Source of the DNA: Streptomyces sp. Edi4 | GTDB lineage: Bacteria; Actinomycetota; Actinomycetes; Streptomycetales; Streptomycetaceae | Direction of reading: 5' to 3' | Assembly: GCF_040253615.1 (NCBI RefSeq) | Contig: NZ_JBEJGY010000004.1 | Location: 5,456,001-5,520,000 of the forward strand | Length of the DNA stretch: 64,000 nt | Shown here: positions 36,001-44,454 of the stretch, one piece after another | Numbering within the stretch: position 1 is the first letter of the stretch | Layout of the letters: each line of letters begins with the position of its first letter | The notes under the pieces: generated by a model | What the model was told of the DNA's origin: nothing | Databases searched by the model: none | What the model saw: only the letters and a program-made list of their open reading frames with translations | Made by a program: the position numbers and the translations under genes

Positions 36001-36807
36001 TCAGGCCTGCGGCGCGTCGCCCAGGTAGCCGAGCAGTTCCTCGTGGAGCAGGCCGTTGGAGGCCGCCGCGTTGCCGCTGTGCGGGCCCGGACGGCCGTCG
36101 AGGCCGGTGAAGACGCCCCCGGCCTCCTGTACCACGATCACGTTCGCCGCCATGTCCCACATCGACAGCTCGGGCTCGGCGCAGAAGTCGACCGAGCCCT
36201 CGGCGACCATCATGTACGGCCAGAAGTCGCCGTACGCGCGCGTGCGCCAGCACTCCCGGGTCAGATCGAGGAAGTCCTCCAGCTTGCCCCGCTCGTCCCA
36301 GCCGTCCAGCGAGGAGTACGCGAACGAGGCGTCGGCCAGCTTGGAGACGCTGGACACCTTCAGGCGCGTCGCCGAGGTCAGGCTGCGGCCCGTGAAGGCG
36401 CCATGGCCCTTCGCCGCCCACCAGCGCCGGTTCAGCGCGGGCGCCGAGACGACACCCACCACCGGCTGAAACCCGTTCTCGCCCGCCTCCATCAGGGAGA
36501 TCAGGGTCGCCCACACCGGCACGCCACGGACGTAGTTCTTGGTGCCGTCGATCGGGTCGACCACCCAGCGCCGAGGGCCCGTGCCCTCCAGGCCGTACTC
36601 CTCGCCGAGGATCGCGTCGCGCGGCCTGGCCCGTTGCAGATGCCCCCGGATGACCTCCTCGGCCGCCTTGTCGGCCTCGCTCACCGGGGTCATGTCCGGT
36701 TTGGTCTCGACCACCAGGTCGAGCGCCTTGAACCGGTCCATGGTGGCCGCGTCGGCGGCGTCCGCCAGAACGTGGGCGAGACGCAGATCATCGTGATAGT
36801 CGGGCAT
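36001..36807 (-). CDS. hisN: Histidinol-phosphatase (inositol-monophosphatase family)
   Basis: 268-aa Mg-dependent phosphatase. Motifs of the IMPase superfamily: GEEYGLEG, DPIDGTKNY and WDMAANVIVV. In actinobacteria this subgroup dephosphorylates histidinol phosphate and commonly lies near rsgA and aroA, as it does here (37.7-40.4 kb, same strand). ATG 36807 begins MPDYHDDLRLAH. Inositol phosphatase activity cannot be excluded. Confidence 0.82.
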   Translation of the reverse strand: MPDYHDDLRLAHVLADAADAATMDRFKALDLVVETKPDMTPVSEADKAAEEVIRGHLQRARPRDAILGEEYGLEGTGPRRWVVDPIDGTKNYVRGVPVWATLISLMEAGENGFQPVVGVVSAPALNRRWWAAKGHGAFTGRSLTSATRLKVSSVSKLADASFAYSSLDGWDERGKLEDFLDLTRECWRTRAYGDFWPYMMVAEGSVDFCAEPELSMWDMAANVIVVQEAGGVFTGLDGRPGPHSGNAAASNGLLHEELLGYLGDAPQA

Positions 36808-36963
36808 GGCCACCACCGTAGCGATCGGCCGGGGCAGCGACCACAGCGCCCGCACTCCGGGACGCCCGTGCGAGCGCCCCCGGCGCCCCTTGACTGTCCC
36901 GGCGAGCGCGTCAACGCTGAACGCGAAGCCACTCACAAGGCCCCGGGCGCTTCGGAGGCGACC

Positions 36964-37626
36964 ATGCCCACAGCGCGGGAATCCTTACTGGACGCCGCCC
37001 TGACGGCGCTCGAGACGCTGCCCTGGCCGGCGGTCCGGATGGTGGACGTGGCCTCGCGTGCCCGGGTCTCGCGGCAGACCCTCTACAACGAGTTCGGCGG
37101 CAAGGAGGGTCTGGCCCGCGCGCTGGTGCGCCGGGAGGCCGATGTTTATCTGCGCGGCGTCGACAGAGCGCTCGCCGAACCCCCCGCTCCCGGCGGGCAC
37201 CCCGCCGACCGCCTCGTGCGCCTCGCGGAGTGGACCCTTCGCGCCGCCCGCTCCCGTCCCCTCGTGCGGGCCCTGCTCACCGGCTGCTGGAGCCCGCGCC
37301 TCCCCGCGCCCTCCGTCCGCCTCCCGGGTCCCGGCCGCGTCGTGCCGGCCCAGCGGCGCGCCGACGCCGGGGTCCCCGGCCCCGGCGAACTCGTGGCCGC
37401 CGTACGGGACAGGGCGCTCGCGGCGCTGGAGCGGGAGGCGCCCGGCGCGGACCCGGCGGAGCTCGCCCGGTACTGCGAGACGGCGGTCCGAATCGGCCTG
37501 TCCTGCGTGGTGGCGCCGCCCGGACGGGAGGAGGAGCACGCCGCGTACGTCCGCGCCGTGCTCGGGCGGCTGCCGGTACGTGAGGGCACAGCGGCTCGAC
37601 GGGTGACGCCAGGTGCCGCTCCGTGA
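36964..37626 (+). CDS. TetR-family transcriptional regulator
   Basis: 220-aa regulator with a clear TetR helix-turn-helix (VASRARVSRQTLYNEFGGKEGLARAL, about 24-50). The ligand-binding domain is Arg/Pro/Ala-rich with no recognisable subgroup. Divergent from hisN; convergent with the SMR transporter gene, which may or may not be its target. Confidence 0.82.
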   Translation: MPTARESLLDAALTALETLPWPAVRMVDVASRARVSRQTLYNEFGGKEGLARALVRREADVYLRGVDRALAEPPAPGGHPADRLVRLAEWTLRAARSRPLVRALLTGCWSPRLPAPSVRLPGPGRVVPAQRRADAGVPGPGELVAAVRDRALAALEREAPGADPAELARYCETAVRIGLSCVVAPPGREEEHAAYVRAVLGRLPVREGTAARRVTPGAAP

Positions 37627-37672
37627 CCCGGCGTTCGCCGTGACGTTCCGGCTCCGCGCTCGGGCCGCCGGC

Positions 37673-37996
37673 TCAGTGCGCGGAGCCCGAGATCTGGAGT
37701 CCGATCACGCCCACGATCACCAGCGAGATCGACACCAGCTTGAGGACGGAGACCACGTCGCCGAGGAAGACCATGCCGTAGATCGCCGTCCCGGTCGCCC
37801 CGATGCCGGTCCACACCGCGTACGCCGGGCCCACGTCCAGCTTCTTCAGGGACAGCGTCAGCAGACCGAAGGAGCCCAGCGCGAACGAGGCGAAAGCGAT
37901 CGTCGGCCACAGCCGCGTGAAACCGTGCGACAGCTTCAGACAGACGGCGAACCCCGTCTCGAGGATTCCCGCCACCACGACCAGCAGCCACGCCAT
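37673..37996 (-). CDS. SMR-family transporter, SugE/Gdx type
   Basis: 107-aa four-helix small multidrug resistance protein (MAWLLVVVAGILETGFAVCLKLS), with the essential membrane glutamate at position 13. The N-terminal signature is of the SugE/Gdx group, which exports guanidinium with proton antiport in characterised members. ATG 37996. A guanidine riboswitch was looked for upstream and not seen. Confidence 0.82.
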   Translation of the reverse strand: MAWLLVVVAGILETGFAVCLKLSHGFTRLWPTIAFASFALGSFGLLTLSLKKLDVGPAYAVWTGIGATGTAIYGMVFLGDVVSVLKLVSISLVIVGVIGLQISGSAH

Positions 37997-38091
37997 GTCC
38001 AGGGCCTCCCGCAACGCGTCATCGCCGACTGCATGGTCAACACTTGGTGCGATTATGCAATGAAGAGCAGGCGGGCGCCCCTGAAAACCGG

Positions 38092-39105
38092 TCAGTCGCC
38101 CTCGCGTCGCTCCCGGGTGGCGAGCAGTCGGCGCAATGAGTACAGCCGGGCCGGATCGGCGTGCCCGTCCGCCACCCACTGGTCGAGCGCGCACTCCGCC
38201 TCGTCGTGGCTGCACGCGCGCGGGCAGTTCTCGGTGCCCGGCACGAGGTCGGGGAAGGCCAGGATCACCCGGGACGGATCGACGTGGTGCAGGCCGAAGG
38301 ACCGCACGCCCGGGGTGTCGACGACCCAGCCGCCGTCCGCGCTGTCCAGAGGCAGCGCGAGCGCGGAGGTGGTGGTGTGCCGACCGCGCCCGGTGACCGC
38401 GTTGACATGGCCGGTGATACGCCGCTGCGCCTCGGGCACCAGCGCGTTGACCAGGGTCGTCTTGCCGACGCCCGAGTGGCCCACGAACGCGGTGACCTTG
38501 CCGTGCAGGTGCTCGCGCACCCGGTCCGCCGCGTCGCCCTCGTACAGCTCGTCGCGCGAGGTGACCACGTGCGGGACGCCCAACGCGCCGTACATCTCCA
38601 GGAGTTCGTCGGCCGGCGCCAAGTCCGACTTGGTCAGCACGAGGAGCGGTGTGAGTCCACCGTCGTACGCCGCCACCAGGCAGCGGTCGATGAGGCGGGG
38701 GCGCGGCTCGGGGTCGGCGAGGGCGGTGACGATGGCGAGCTGGTCGGCGTTGGCGACGACCACGCGCTCGTAGGGGTCGTCGTCGTCGGCCGTGCGGCGC
38801 AGCACCGAGGTGCGCTTGGCGATCCGTACGATCCGCGCGAGCGTGTCCTTCTTCCCGGTCAGGTCGCCCACGATGTCGACCCGGTCGCCCACCACGGCCG
38901 CCTTGCGGCCCAGTTCGCGGGCCTTCATGGCGTGGATCGTGCGGCCCTCGACCAGACAGGTCAGCCGGCCACGGTCCACGGTGAGGACCATGCCCTCGGC
39001 CGCGTCCTCGTGCTTGGGGCGGATGGTGGTGCGGGGGCGGTTGCCCTTGGGGTTGGGGCGGACGCGGATGTCGTCCTCGTCCGGGTTCTTGCCGTAACGG
39101 CGCAT
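38092..39105 (-). CDS. rsgA: Ribosome small-subunit GTPase RsgA
   Basis: 337-aa circularly permuted GTPase that helps mature the 30S subunit. Motif order is permuted: TKSD (G4), then GHSGVGKTT (G1), then DTPGVR (G3). An N-terminal OB-fold precedes, and a C-terminal zinc knuckle (ENCPRACSHDEAECAL) follows. It starts 15 nt after the aroA stop, so aroA-rsgA form an operon. Confidence 0.93.
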   Translation of the reverse strand: MRRYGKNPDEDDIRVRPNPKGNRPRTTIRPKHEDAAEGMVLTVDRGRLTCLVEGRTIHAMKARELGRKAAVVGDRVDIVGDLTGKKDTLARIVRIAKRTSVLRRTADDDDPYERVVVANADQLAIVTALADPEPRPRLIDRCLVAAYDGGLTPLLVLTKSDLAPADELLEMYGALGVPHVVTSRDELYEGDAADRVREHLHGKVTAFVGHSGVGKTTLVNALVPEAQRRITGHVNAVTGRGRHTTTSALALPLDSADGGWVVDTPGVRSFGLHHVDPSRVILAFPDLVPGTENCPRACSHDEAECALDQWVADGHADPARLYSLRRLLATRERREGD

Positions 39106-39120
39106 GGTCTTAAGCCCCGC

Positions 39121-40446
39121 TCAGCTTCCGGACCCCGCCAGCATCGCTTCCCACATTTCGGGGAAGTCGGGCAGCGTCTTGGCCGTCGTCGCCACGTTCT
39201 CGATCCCCACGCCCTCCACCGCGAGGCCGATGATCGCGCCGGCCGTCGCCATCCGGTGGTCGTCGTAGGTGTGGAAGACGCCGCCGTGCAGCGTGCGCGG
39301 GCGGATGTGCAGCCCGTCCTCGGTCTCGGTCACATCGCCGCCGAGCTCGTTGATCTCCTTGGTGAGCGCGGCCAGGCGGTCCGTCTCGTGCAGCCGCAGG
39401 TGGGCCACGCCGCGCAGCGTGGAGGGCGAGTCGGCGAGGGCCGCGACGGCGGCGATGCCCGGGGTCAGCTCGCCGACCTCGCTCAGGTCCACGTCGATGC
39501 CGTGGATGCGGCCCGAGCCCGTGAACACGAGCCCCCGCTCGGTCAGTTGGCAGGCGCCGCCCATCTCGGTGAAGATCTGGCGCAGCTGGTCGCCGGGCTG
39601 GGTGGTGCGGGCCGGCCAGTCGGGGATGACGACCGTGCCGCCGGTGATGAGGGCTGCGGCGAGGAACGGCTGGGCGTTGGAGAGGTCGGGCTCCACGGTC
39701 AGGTCGCGGCCGAGCAGCGCGGAGTGGGTGACCCGCCACACGTTGGGCTCGCCGCCCGTCTCCGGCTCGTCCACCTGGGCGCCCACGCAGCGCAGCATGT
39801 CCACCGTCATCCGGATGTGCGGCATCGACGGCAGGGCGGCGCCCACGTGACGAACCTCCACGCCCTGGTTGAAGCGGGGCGCGGAGAGCAGCAGGGACGA
39901 GACGAACTGGGAGCTGGATGAGGCGTCGATCTCCACCCGGCCGCCTTCAAGGGCGCCCGCGCCGTGCACGGTCATGGGCAGCGCGCCCCGGTTGTCGTCG
40001 TCGATGCGGGCGCCGAGCGCGCGCAGGCCCTCGATGACCCCGCCGAGCGGGCGCTCGTAGGAGCGCGGGTCGCCGTCGAAGCGGACCGGGCCGTCGGCGA
40101 GGGCGGCGACCGGGGGAAGGAAGCGCATGACCGTGCCGGCGTTGCCGACGTCGACCGTGGCCGGGCCGTGCAGGCCGGCCGGGATCACCCGCCAGGCCTC
40201 GCCCGAGCCGTCGGGCCCCACGCCCTCCTCGATGCCCACACCCAGGGTGCGCAGGGCCTCCGCCATCAGGAGGGTGTCGCGCGAGCGCAGGGGGCGGCGC
40301 AGCCAGCCGGGCTCGGCGGCGAGCGCGGCCAGGACGAGGCCCCGGTTGGTGACCGATTTCGATCCGGGCACGGTGACCGTCGCGTCGACGGCTTTGCTCG
40401 CGAGGGGGGCGGGCCAGAGGGCGGGGTGCACGGGCGTTTCGGTCAT
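39121..40446 (-). CDS. aroA: 3-phosphoshikimate 1-carboxyvinyltransferase (EPSP synthase)
   Basis: 441-aa shikimate-pathway enzyme joining PEP to shikimate 3-phosphate. Signatures: VPGSKSVTNR near the N-terminus, NAGTVMRFLPP for PEP binding, and LRLHETDRLAALTKEI. ATG 40446 starts METETPVHPALWP-like sequence (MTETPVHP). First gene of aroA-rsgA. Confidence 0.95.
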   Translation of the reverse strand: MTETPVHPALWPAPLASKAVDATVTVPGSKSVTNRGLVLAALAAEPGWLRRPLRSRDTLLMAEALRTLGVGIEEGVGPDGSGEAWRVIPAGLHGPATVDVGNAGTVMRFLPPVAALADGPVRFDGDPRSYERPLGGVIEGLRALGARIDDDNRGALPMTVHGAGALEGGRVEIDASSSSQFVSSLLLSAPRFNQGVEVRHVGAALPSMPHIRMTVDMLRCVGAQVDEPETGGEPNVWRVTHSALLGRDLTVEPDLSNAQPFLAAALITGGTVVIPDWPARTTQPGDQLRQIFTEMGGACQLTERGLVFTGSGRIHGIDVDLSEVGELTPGIAAVAALADSPSTLRGVAHLRLHETDRLAALTKEINELGGDVTETEDGLHIRPRTLHGGVFHTYDDHRMATAGAIIGLAVEGVGIENVATTAKTLPDFPEMWEAMLAGSGS

Positions 40447-40472
40447 GGCCCTCACTTTAGTGGGGCCATGAC

Positions 40473-41174
40473 CTACAGGCCGAGCAGCCAGCGGCCGCCG
40501 CCGATCAGTGAACAGACAGAAACGGCGTGGAAGAGGAAGAGCCAGAGCGCCGGTGGTACATGAGTGAGCCGTGCGAGCTGGTCGGCGTCGGAGTCCCCGT
40601 CGTTGTAGCGGCGGCGCTTGCGCTGGAGCTCGAAGGCGGGGCGTACGCCGCCAAGGAGCAGGAACCACACGGCGGTGTACGCGAACGCCGACTGGACGTC
40701 GGGGCCGGTCAGCCAGGAGACGAGCAGGAACGCGGCGCCGGTGATCACCACGGTCAGGACGCCGTAGGCGTTGCGGATCATCACCAGCATGGCGAGCAGC
40801 AGCGCGGTGGCCAGCCACAGGAAGAGGGTGACGTGGTGGGCCGCGAGCAGCCAGGCGCCCCCGAGGCCGAGCAGCGGGGGCGCGGTGTAGCCGGCGGCCG
40901 CGGTGAGGATCATGCCGAGGCCGTACGGCTTGCCCCGGCTCACGGTGAGGCCGCTGGTGTCGGAGTGCAGCCGGATGCCGTCGAGGCGGCGGCCCGAGAC
41001 GAGCGCGACCAGGCCGTGGCCGCCCTCGTGGGCGATGGTGATCGCGTTGCGGGACAGGCGCCACAGACCGTGCGGGACGATCGCGGCGAGCGCGGCCAGG
41101 CCCGTCGCGACCACCAGCCACTGGGCGGGCGGGCTCTGGGTGCCGAAGAGCTGGAAGTCTTGCAGCGCGGACAT
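40473..41174 (-). CDS. Membrane M50-type peptidase
   Basis: 233-aa polytopic membrane protein with HEGGH (H49, E50, H53) in an early helix, as in M50 site-2-protease-like families. Several further hydrophobic segments follow (AAAGYTAPPLLGLG; LFLWLATALLLAMLVM). The typical NPDG motif is not obvious. It ends 26 nt before aroA on the same strand. Confidence 0.78.
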   Translation of the reverse strand: MSALQDFQLFGTQSPPAQWLVVATGLAALAAIVPHGLWRLSRNAITIAHEGGHGLVALVSGRRLDGIRLHSDTSGLTVSRGKPYGLGMILTAAAGYTAPPLLGLGGAWLLAAHHVTLFLWLATALLLAMLVMIRNAYGVLTVVITGAAFLLVSWLTGPDVQSAFAYTAVWFLLLGGVRPAFELQRKRRRYNDGDSDADQLARLTHVPPALWLFLFHAVSVCSLIGGGRWLLGL

Positions 41175-41442
41175 GTCGGGGACGGCTCCTCACGGGGTAC
41201 GGGCGCCGTGGCAGTCTGGCAGCGGGCACCGCACGGGCGTACGGCGGGTAGCTGGTGGTGTGGGGGAGAGGACGAGCGCAGCCCCGCCGGAGGTTCCCGC
41301 CCGCCCCGCCGACGGACTCGCCGGCGCGGGGCGCCGGCCGTCTGTCACCCTTGGATGCTGCGAGGACAAGGCACCGCGCACGCCCGGTGCGCGACACGGC
41401 CGTCCGGCCCGGCGTCGGTGCGGCCCAGTGGGGAGGCTGGAC

Positions 41443-42258
41443 ATGTGTGGCAGGTACGCGGCGAGCCGCGCGCCCGAGGATCTCGCCGGGGTCTTCGAGG
41501 TACAGCAGTGGGACCCGGCCCAGACGCTGGAGCCGGACTGGAACGTGGCGCCCACCAAAGAGGTCTACGTCGTCCTGGAGCGCCCGCTCAAGGACACCGG
41601 TGATCCGCGCCCGGTCCGTCAGCTGCGCACGCTGAAATGGGGGCTCGTGCCGTCGTGGGCGAAGTCACCCGAGGGCGCGGCCCGGATGATCAACGCGCGG
41701 GCCGAGACGATCCACGAGAAGCCCTCCTTCAAGAAGGCGTTCGCCGCACGCCGCTGCGTCATTCCCGCCGACGGCTACTACGAATGGGTCACCGGCACGG
41801 GGGAGCGCGAGCTGGAGGTCGAGGGCAAGAAGAAGCGGCCGCGCAAGCAGCCCTACTTCGTGACCCCCGCCGACGGCTCGGTCTTCGCGATGGCCGGCCT
41901 GTACGAGTTCTGGCGCGACCGCACCCTGCCCGACGACCACCCCTCGGCCTGGTGGGTGACCTGTTCCGTGGTCACCACCGAGGCGGAGACGGGACCGCTG
42001 GGCGTGGCCCCCGCCGAGGGCCCGTCCTCGCTCGCCGACATCCACCCCCGGATGCCGCTCATGCTGACCCCGGACCGCTGGTCGGCGTGGCTGGACCCGG
42101 CCCGCCAGGACATCGAGGACGTACGGGCGCTCCTGACTCCGCCGCCCGGCGGCCTGATGCGCGCCTATCCGGTGTCGACGGCCGTCAGCAACGTACGCAA
42201 CAACGGCCCCGAACTGCTCAAGGAACTGGAGGGACCGGAGGTGGGCACCCTGTTCTGA
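41443..42258 (+). CDS. SOS-response-associated peptidase (YedK/HMCES family)
   Basis: 271-aa SRAP-domain protein. C2 becomes the catalytic N-terminal cysteine after Met removal (MCGRYA) and forms a stable thiazolidine crosslink to abasic sites in single-stranded DNA. Conserved NAPT (Asn), INARAE and IHPRMP (His) segments are visible. A GGGGAGG site precedes ATG 41443. A Lys/Arg-rich insert (EGKKKRPRKQ) lies in the middle. Confidence 0.9.
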   Translation: MCGRYAASRAPEDLAGVFEVQQWDPAQTLEPDWNVAPTKEVYVVLERPLKDTGDPRPVRQLRTLKWGLVPSWAKSPEGAARMINARAETIHEKPSFKKAFAARRCVIPADGYYEWVTGTGERELEVEGKKKRPRKQPYFVTPADGSVFAMAGLYEFWRDRTLPDDHPSAWWVTCSVVTTEAETGPLGVAPAEGPSSLADIHPRMPLMLTPDRWSAWLDPARQDIEDVRALLTPPPGGLMRAYPVSTAVSNVRNNGPELLKELEGPEVGTLF

Positions 42259-42360
42259 TCCGCCCGTTCCGGATTCCGATCGGCCTGCTCCGATCCCCCT
42301 GCTCCGATCCTCCTGCTCGGGTCCCCGTGCCGGGACCTCGGGTGACGCAGGATGGGGTCC

Positions 42361-42996
42361 GTGAGCGAGAGCGAGATCGTTGAGACCGGCGCCGGTGCGG
42401 CGCGCATCACCTGGCATCCCGCCGAGAAGCCCCGCCTGCTGCTGGCCGTGAGCCACGGCGCGGGCGGCGGCATCGAGGCCCGCGACCTCCAGGCGCTGGC
42501 CGGCGCCCTGCCGCCGCTCGGTGTGAGCGTGGCCCTGGTGGAGCAGCCCTGGCGGGTGGCGGGCAAGAAGCTGGCCCCGGCGCCGAAGACGCTGGACACC
42601 GGATGGCGGGGCCTGTGGCCCGCTCTGGCGGAGCGGGCACTGCCCGTCGTCGCGGGCGGCCGCAGCGCCGGTGCGCGGGTCGCGTGCCGTACGGCGGCGG
42701 AACTGGGCGCGGCCGCCGTCCTTGCCCTGAGCTTCCCGCTGCACCCTCCGGGCCGCCCGGACAAGACCCGGGCGGCGGAACTGCTCGGCGCGGGGGTGCC
42801 CACCCTCGTGGTGCAGGGCGGCAACGACCCGTTCGGCAAGCCCGCCGAATTCCCCGAAGGGCCCCACGAACTGGTGGAGGTGGCGTGCGCCGACCACGGC
42901 TTCGCCGTCCCCAAACGGGCCCCGCTCACCCAGCAGGACGCACTGGAGGTGATCACAGGGGCGGTTGCCGCCTGGTTCGGCGGGCTCGCCCCGTGA
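42361..42996 (+). CDS. Alpha/beta hydrolase-fold protein
   Basis: 211-aa small alpha/beta hydrolase-like protein of the KANL3/Tex30 group. Elements: SHGAGGGIEARDL oxyanion strand, nucleophile elbow GGRSAGARVA, an acid in GGNDPFG, and a histidine in DHGFAVPKR. Function unknown. GTG 42361 chosen; ATG 42352 would add three residues. Upstream of the sigR promoter. Confidence 0.72.
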   Translation: MSESEIVETGAGAARITWHPAEKPRLLLAVSHGAGGGIEARDLQALAGALPPLGVSVALVEQPWRVAGKKLAPAPKTLDTGWRGLWPALAERALPVVAGGRSAGARVACRTAAELGAAAVLALSFPLHPPGRPDKTRAAELLGAGVPTLVVQGGNDPFGKPAEFPEGPHELVEVACADHGFAVPKRAPLTQQDALEVITGAVAAWFGGLAP

Positions 42997-43001
42997 CGCC
43001 G

Positions 43002-43027
43002 GGAATGCCGGATGCGGGCGGGCTGTT
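43002..43027 (+). promoter_or_regulatory. SigR-dependent promoter (sigRp2-like)
   Basis: GGAAT (43002-43006), 18 nt, GTT (43025-43027): a perfect SigR-type promoter starting 5 nt after the hydrolase stop. The transcript would include the upstream ATG 43079 and make the longer SigR isoform. Confidence 0.85.
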
Positions 43028-43078
43028 GTCGCCGACGTAAGGGATACGCAGACCAGCTGTGGAGAGGGAGTCCGTCGC

Positions 43079-43243
43079 ATGGGTTCGACCATCTGCCCGA
43101 GCCGCAAGGCCGCCTCTGACCTGGAGTGGACGGTGCTTTCCGCGGCCAAGGCCAGCTCTATTCGAGCGGCGGGCGGAGCGGATCGTCGTCTATCCTCCGA
43201 TTCGAGTGGGTCCGCATTCGGACTCAGCACACCGTTCGAGGAG
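43079..43243 (+). other. N-terminal extension for the long SigR isoform (SigR')
   Basis: ATG 43079 has GGAGAGGGAG about 9 nt upstream and is in frame with sigR, adding exactly 55 codons (MGSTICPSRKAASDLEW...). In S. coelicolor a 55-residue extension makes the unstable, stress-induced SigR'. The match in length and the promoter position support the same scheme here. Confidence 0.75.
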
Positions 43244-43888
43244 GTGGGTCCGGTCACAGGGACCGACGACGGCCACGTGGAAGAGACCACCGCCGAGCGC
43301 AACGCGCGCTTCGAGCGGGATGCCCTCGGCTACCTCGACCAGATGTACTCGGCGGCCCTGCGCATGACGCGCAACCCGGCGGACGCGGAGGACCTGGTGC
43401 AGGAGACGTACGCCAAGGCGTACGGGTCGTTCCACCAGTTCCGCGAGGGCACCAACCTGAAGGCTTGGCTCTACCGGATTCTCACCAACACGTTCATCAA
43501 CTCCTACCGGAAGAAGCAGCGCGAGCCCCAGCGCAGCGCCGCCGAGGAGATCGAGGACTGGCAGCTCGCGCGTGCCGAGTCGCACATGTCCACCGGTCTG
43601 CGCTCCGCCGAGTCGCAGGCGCTCGACCACCTGCCCGACTCGGACGTGAAGGCGGCCCTCCAGGCCATTCCGGAAGAGTTCCGCATCGCCGTGTATCTCG
43701 CGGACGTAGAGGGCTTTGCGTACAAGGAGATCGCGGACATCATGGGTACACCCATCGGTACGGTGATGTCCCGACTGCACCGGGGCCGCCGCCAGTTGCG
43801 CGGAATGCTGGAGGACTACGCCCGTGACCGCGGGCTCGTCCCGGCGGGCGCCGGTGAGTCGGACGAAGCGAAAGGCTCGGGCTCATGA
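43244..43888 (+). CDS. sigR: Thiol-oxidation sigma factor SigR
   Basis: ECF (group 4) sigma factor of 214 aa, released from its anti-sigma RsrA by disulfide stress to transcribe thioredoxin, mycothiol and proteolysis genes. Region 2 (DALGYLDQMYSAALRMTRNPADAEDLVQETYAKAY) and region 4 (EEFRIAVYLADVEGFAYKEIADIMGTPIGTVMSRLHRGR) are plain. The short form starts at GTG 43244 (MGPVTGTD); a GAGGAG directly abuts it, so exact initiation is uncertain. The long form starts at 43079. The stop overlaps rsrA as ATGA. A TATCCT at 43191 is a weak candidate -10 for the short transcript. Confidence 0.95.
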   Translation: MGPVTGTDDGHVEETTAERNARFERDALGYLDQMYSAALRMTRNPADAEDLVQETYAKAYGSFHQFREGTNLKAWLYRILTNTFINSYRKKQREPQRSAAEEIEDWQLARAESHMSTGLRSAESQALDHLPDSDVKAALQAIPEEFRIAVYLADVEGFAYKEIADIMGTPIGTVMSRLHRGRRQLRGMLEDYARDRGLVPAGAGESDEAKGSGS

Positions 43889-44199
43889 GCTGCGGAGAGC
43901 CGCACGAGACGGAGTGCTCTGAGGTCCTTGACCACCTCTATGAGTTCCTGGACCACGAGATGCCCCCCACGGACTGCAACAAGTTCGAGGTGCACTTCGA
44001 GGAGTGCTCGCCGTGCCTGGAGAAGTACGGGCTCGAACAGGCCGTGAAGAAGCTGGTGAAGCGCTGCTGCGGCTCGGACGACGTGCCGAGCGACCTGCGC
44101 TCCAAGGTGATGGGCCGCATCGACCTGATCCGCTCGGGGCAGGCCGTGCCCGAGCAGGACGTGGTCACCGGAGAGGTGCCGACGCTCCGGCCGGAGTGA
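43885..44199 (+). CDS. rsrA: Zinc anti-sigma factor RsrA
   Basis: 104-aa ZAS-family redox switch that binds SigR when reduced and zinc-loaded. All seven cysteines known from RsrA are at the expected positions: C3, C11, C31, C41, C44, C61 and C62, with H37 giving the HxxxCxxC zinc motif. Translationally coupled to sigR by an ATGA overlap, which fits a 1:1 partner. Confidence 0.95.
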   Translation: MSCGEPHETECSEVLDHLYEFLDHEMPPTDCNKFEVHFEECSPCLEKYGLEQAVKKLVKRCCGSDDVPSDLRSKVMGRIDLIRSGQAVPEQDVVTGEVPTLRPE

Positions 44200-44268
44200 C
44201 CCCGCCGACCGCCGCCGTGACGCGGACGGTCAAGCACGGGTGAACTGCCGCCCGTGGCAGGACAGTTG

Positions 44269-44300
44269 AGAGCGGCCCCGGCCATCGCCGGGGCCGCTCT
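44269..44300 (+). terminator. sigR-rsrA terminator
   Basis: 14-bp perfect stem (left arm AGAGCGGCCCCGGC), CATC loop, followed by TTCGTGTTCCTT. Confidence 0.75.
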
Positions 44301-44375
44301 TCGTGTTCCTTCTCCGCGATATCACCCGAAGGTGCGAATCCGGGTGGCTCGAAACCGCCTATTTGGGCCATGCGC

Positions 44376-44404
44376 CTGACCGCCGCCCCCGACGGGCCTA
44401 TCCT
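44376..44404 (+). promoter_or_regulatory. Candidate promoter of the HD-GYP pair
   Basis: CTGACC (44376-44381), 17-nt spacer, TATCCT (44399-44404), about 50 nt before the ATG of the first HD gene. Confidence 0.45.
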
Positions 44405-44454
44405 CGCGAAGCTGTACGCAACGGGCTGCCCGGGCGGATGGGGAGGTGGGGGCC

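Noticed and set aside
37997..38091. Guanidine riboswitch upstream of the SMR transporter
   Set aside because: Gdx genes often carry one, but none of the known guanidine aptamer cores could be recognised in this 95-nt leader.
42300..42345. Repeated GATCC-type motifs before the alpha/beta hydrolase gene
   Set aside because: Short CGATCCCCCTGCTCCGATCC-like repetition, too short and irregular to assign a role.
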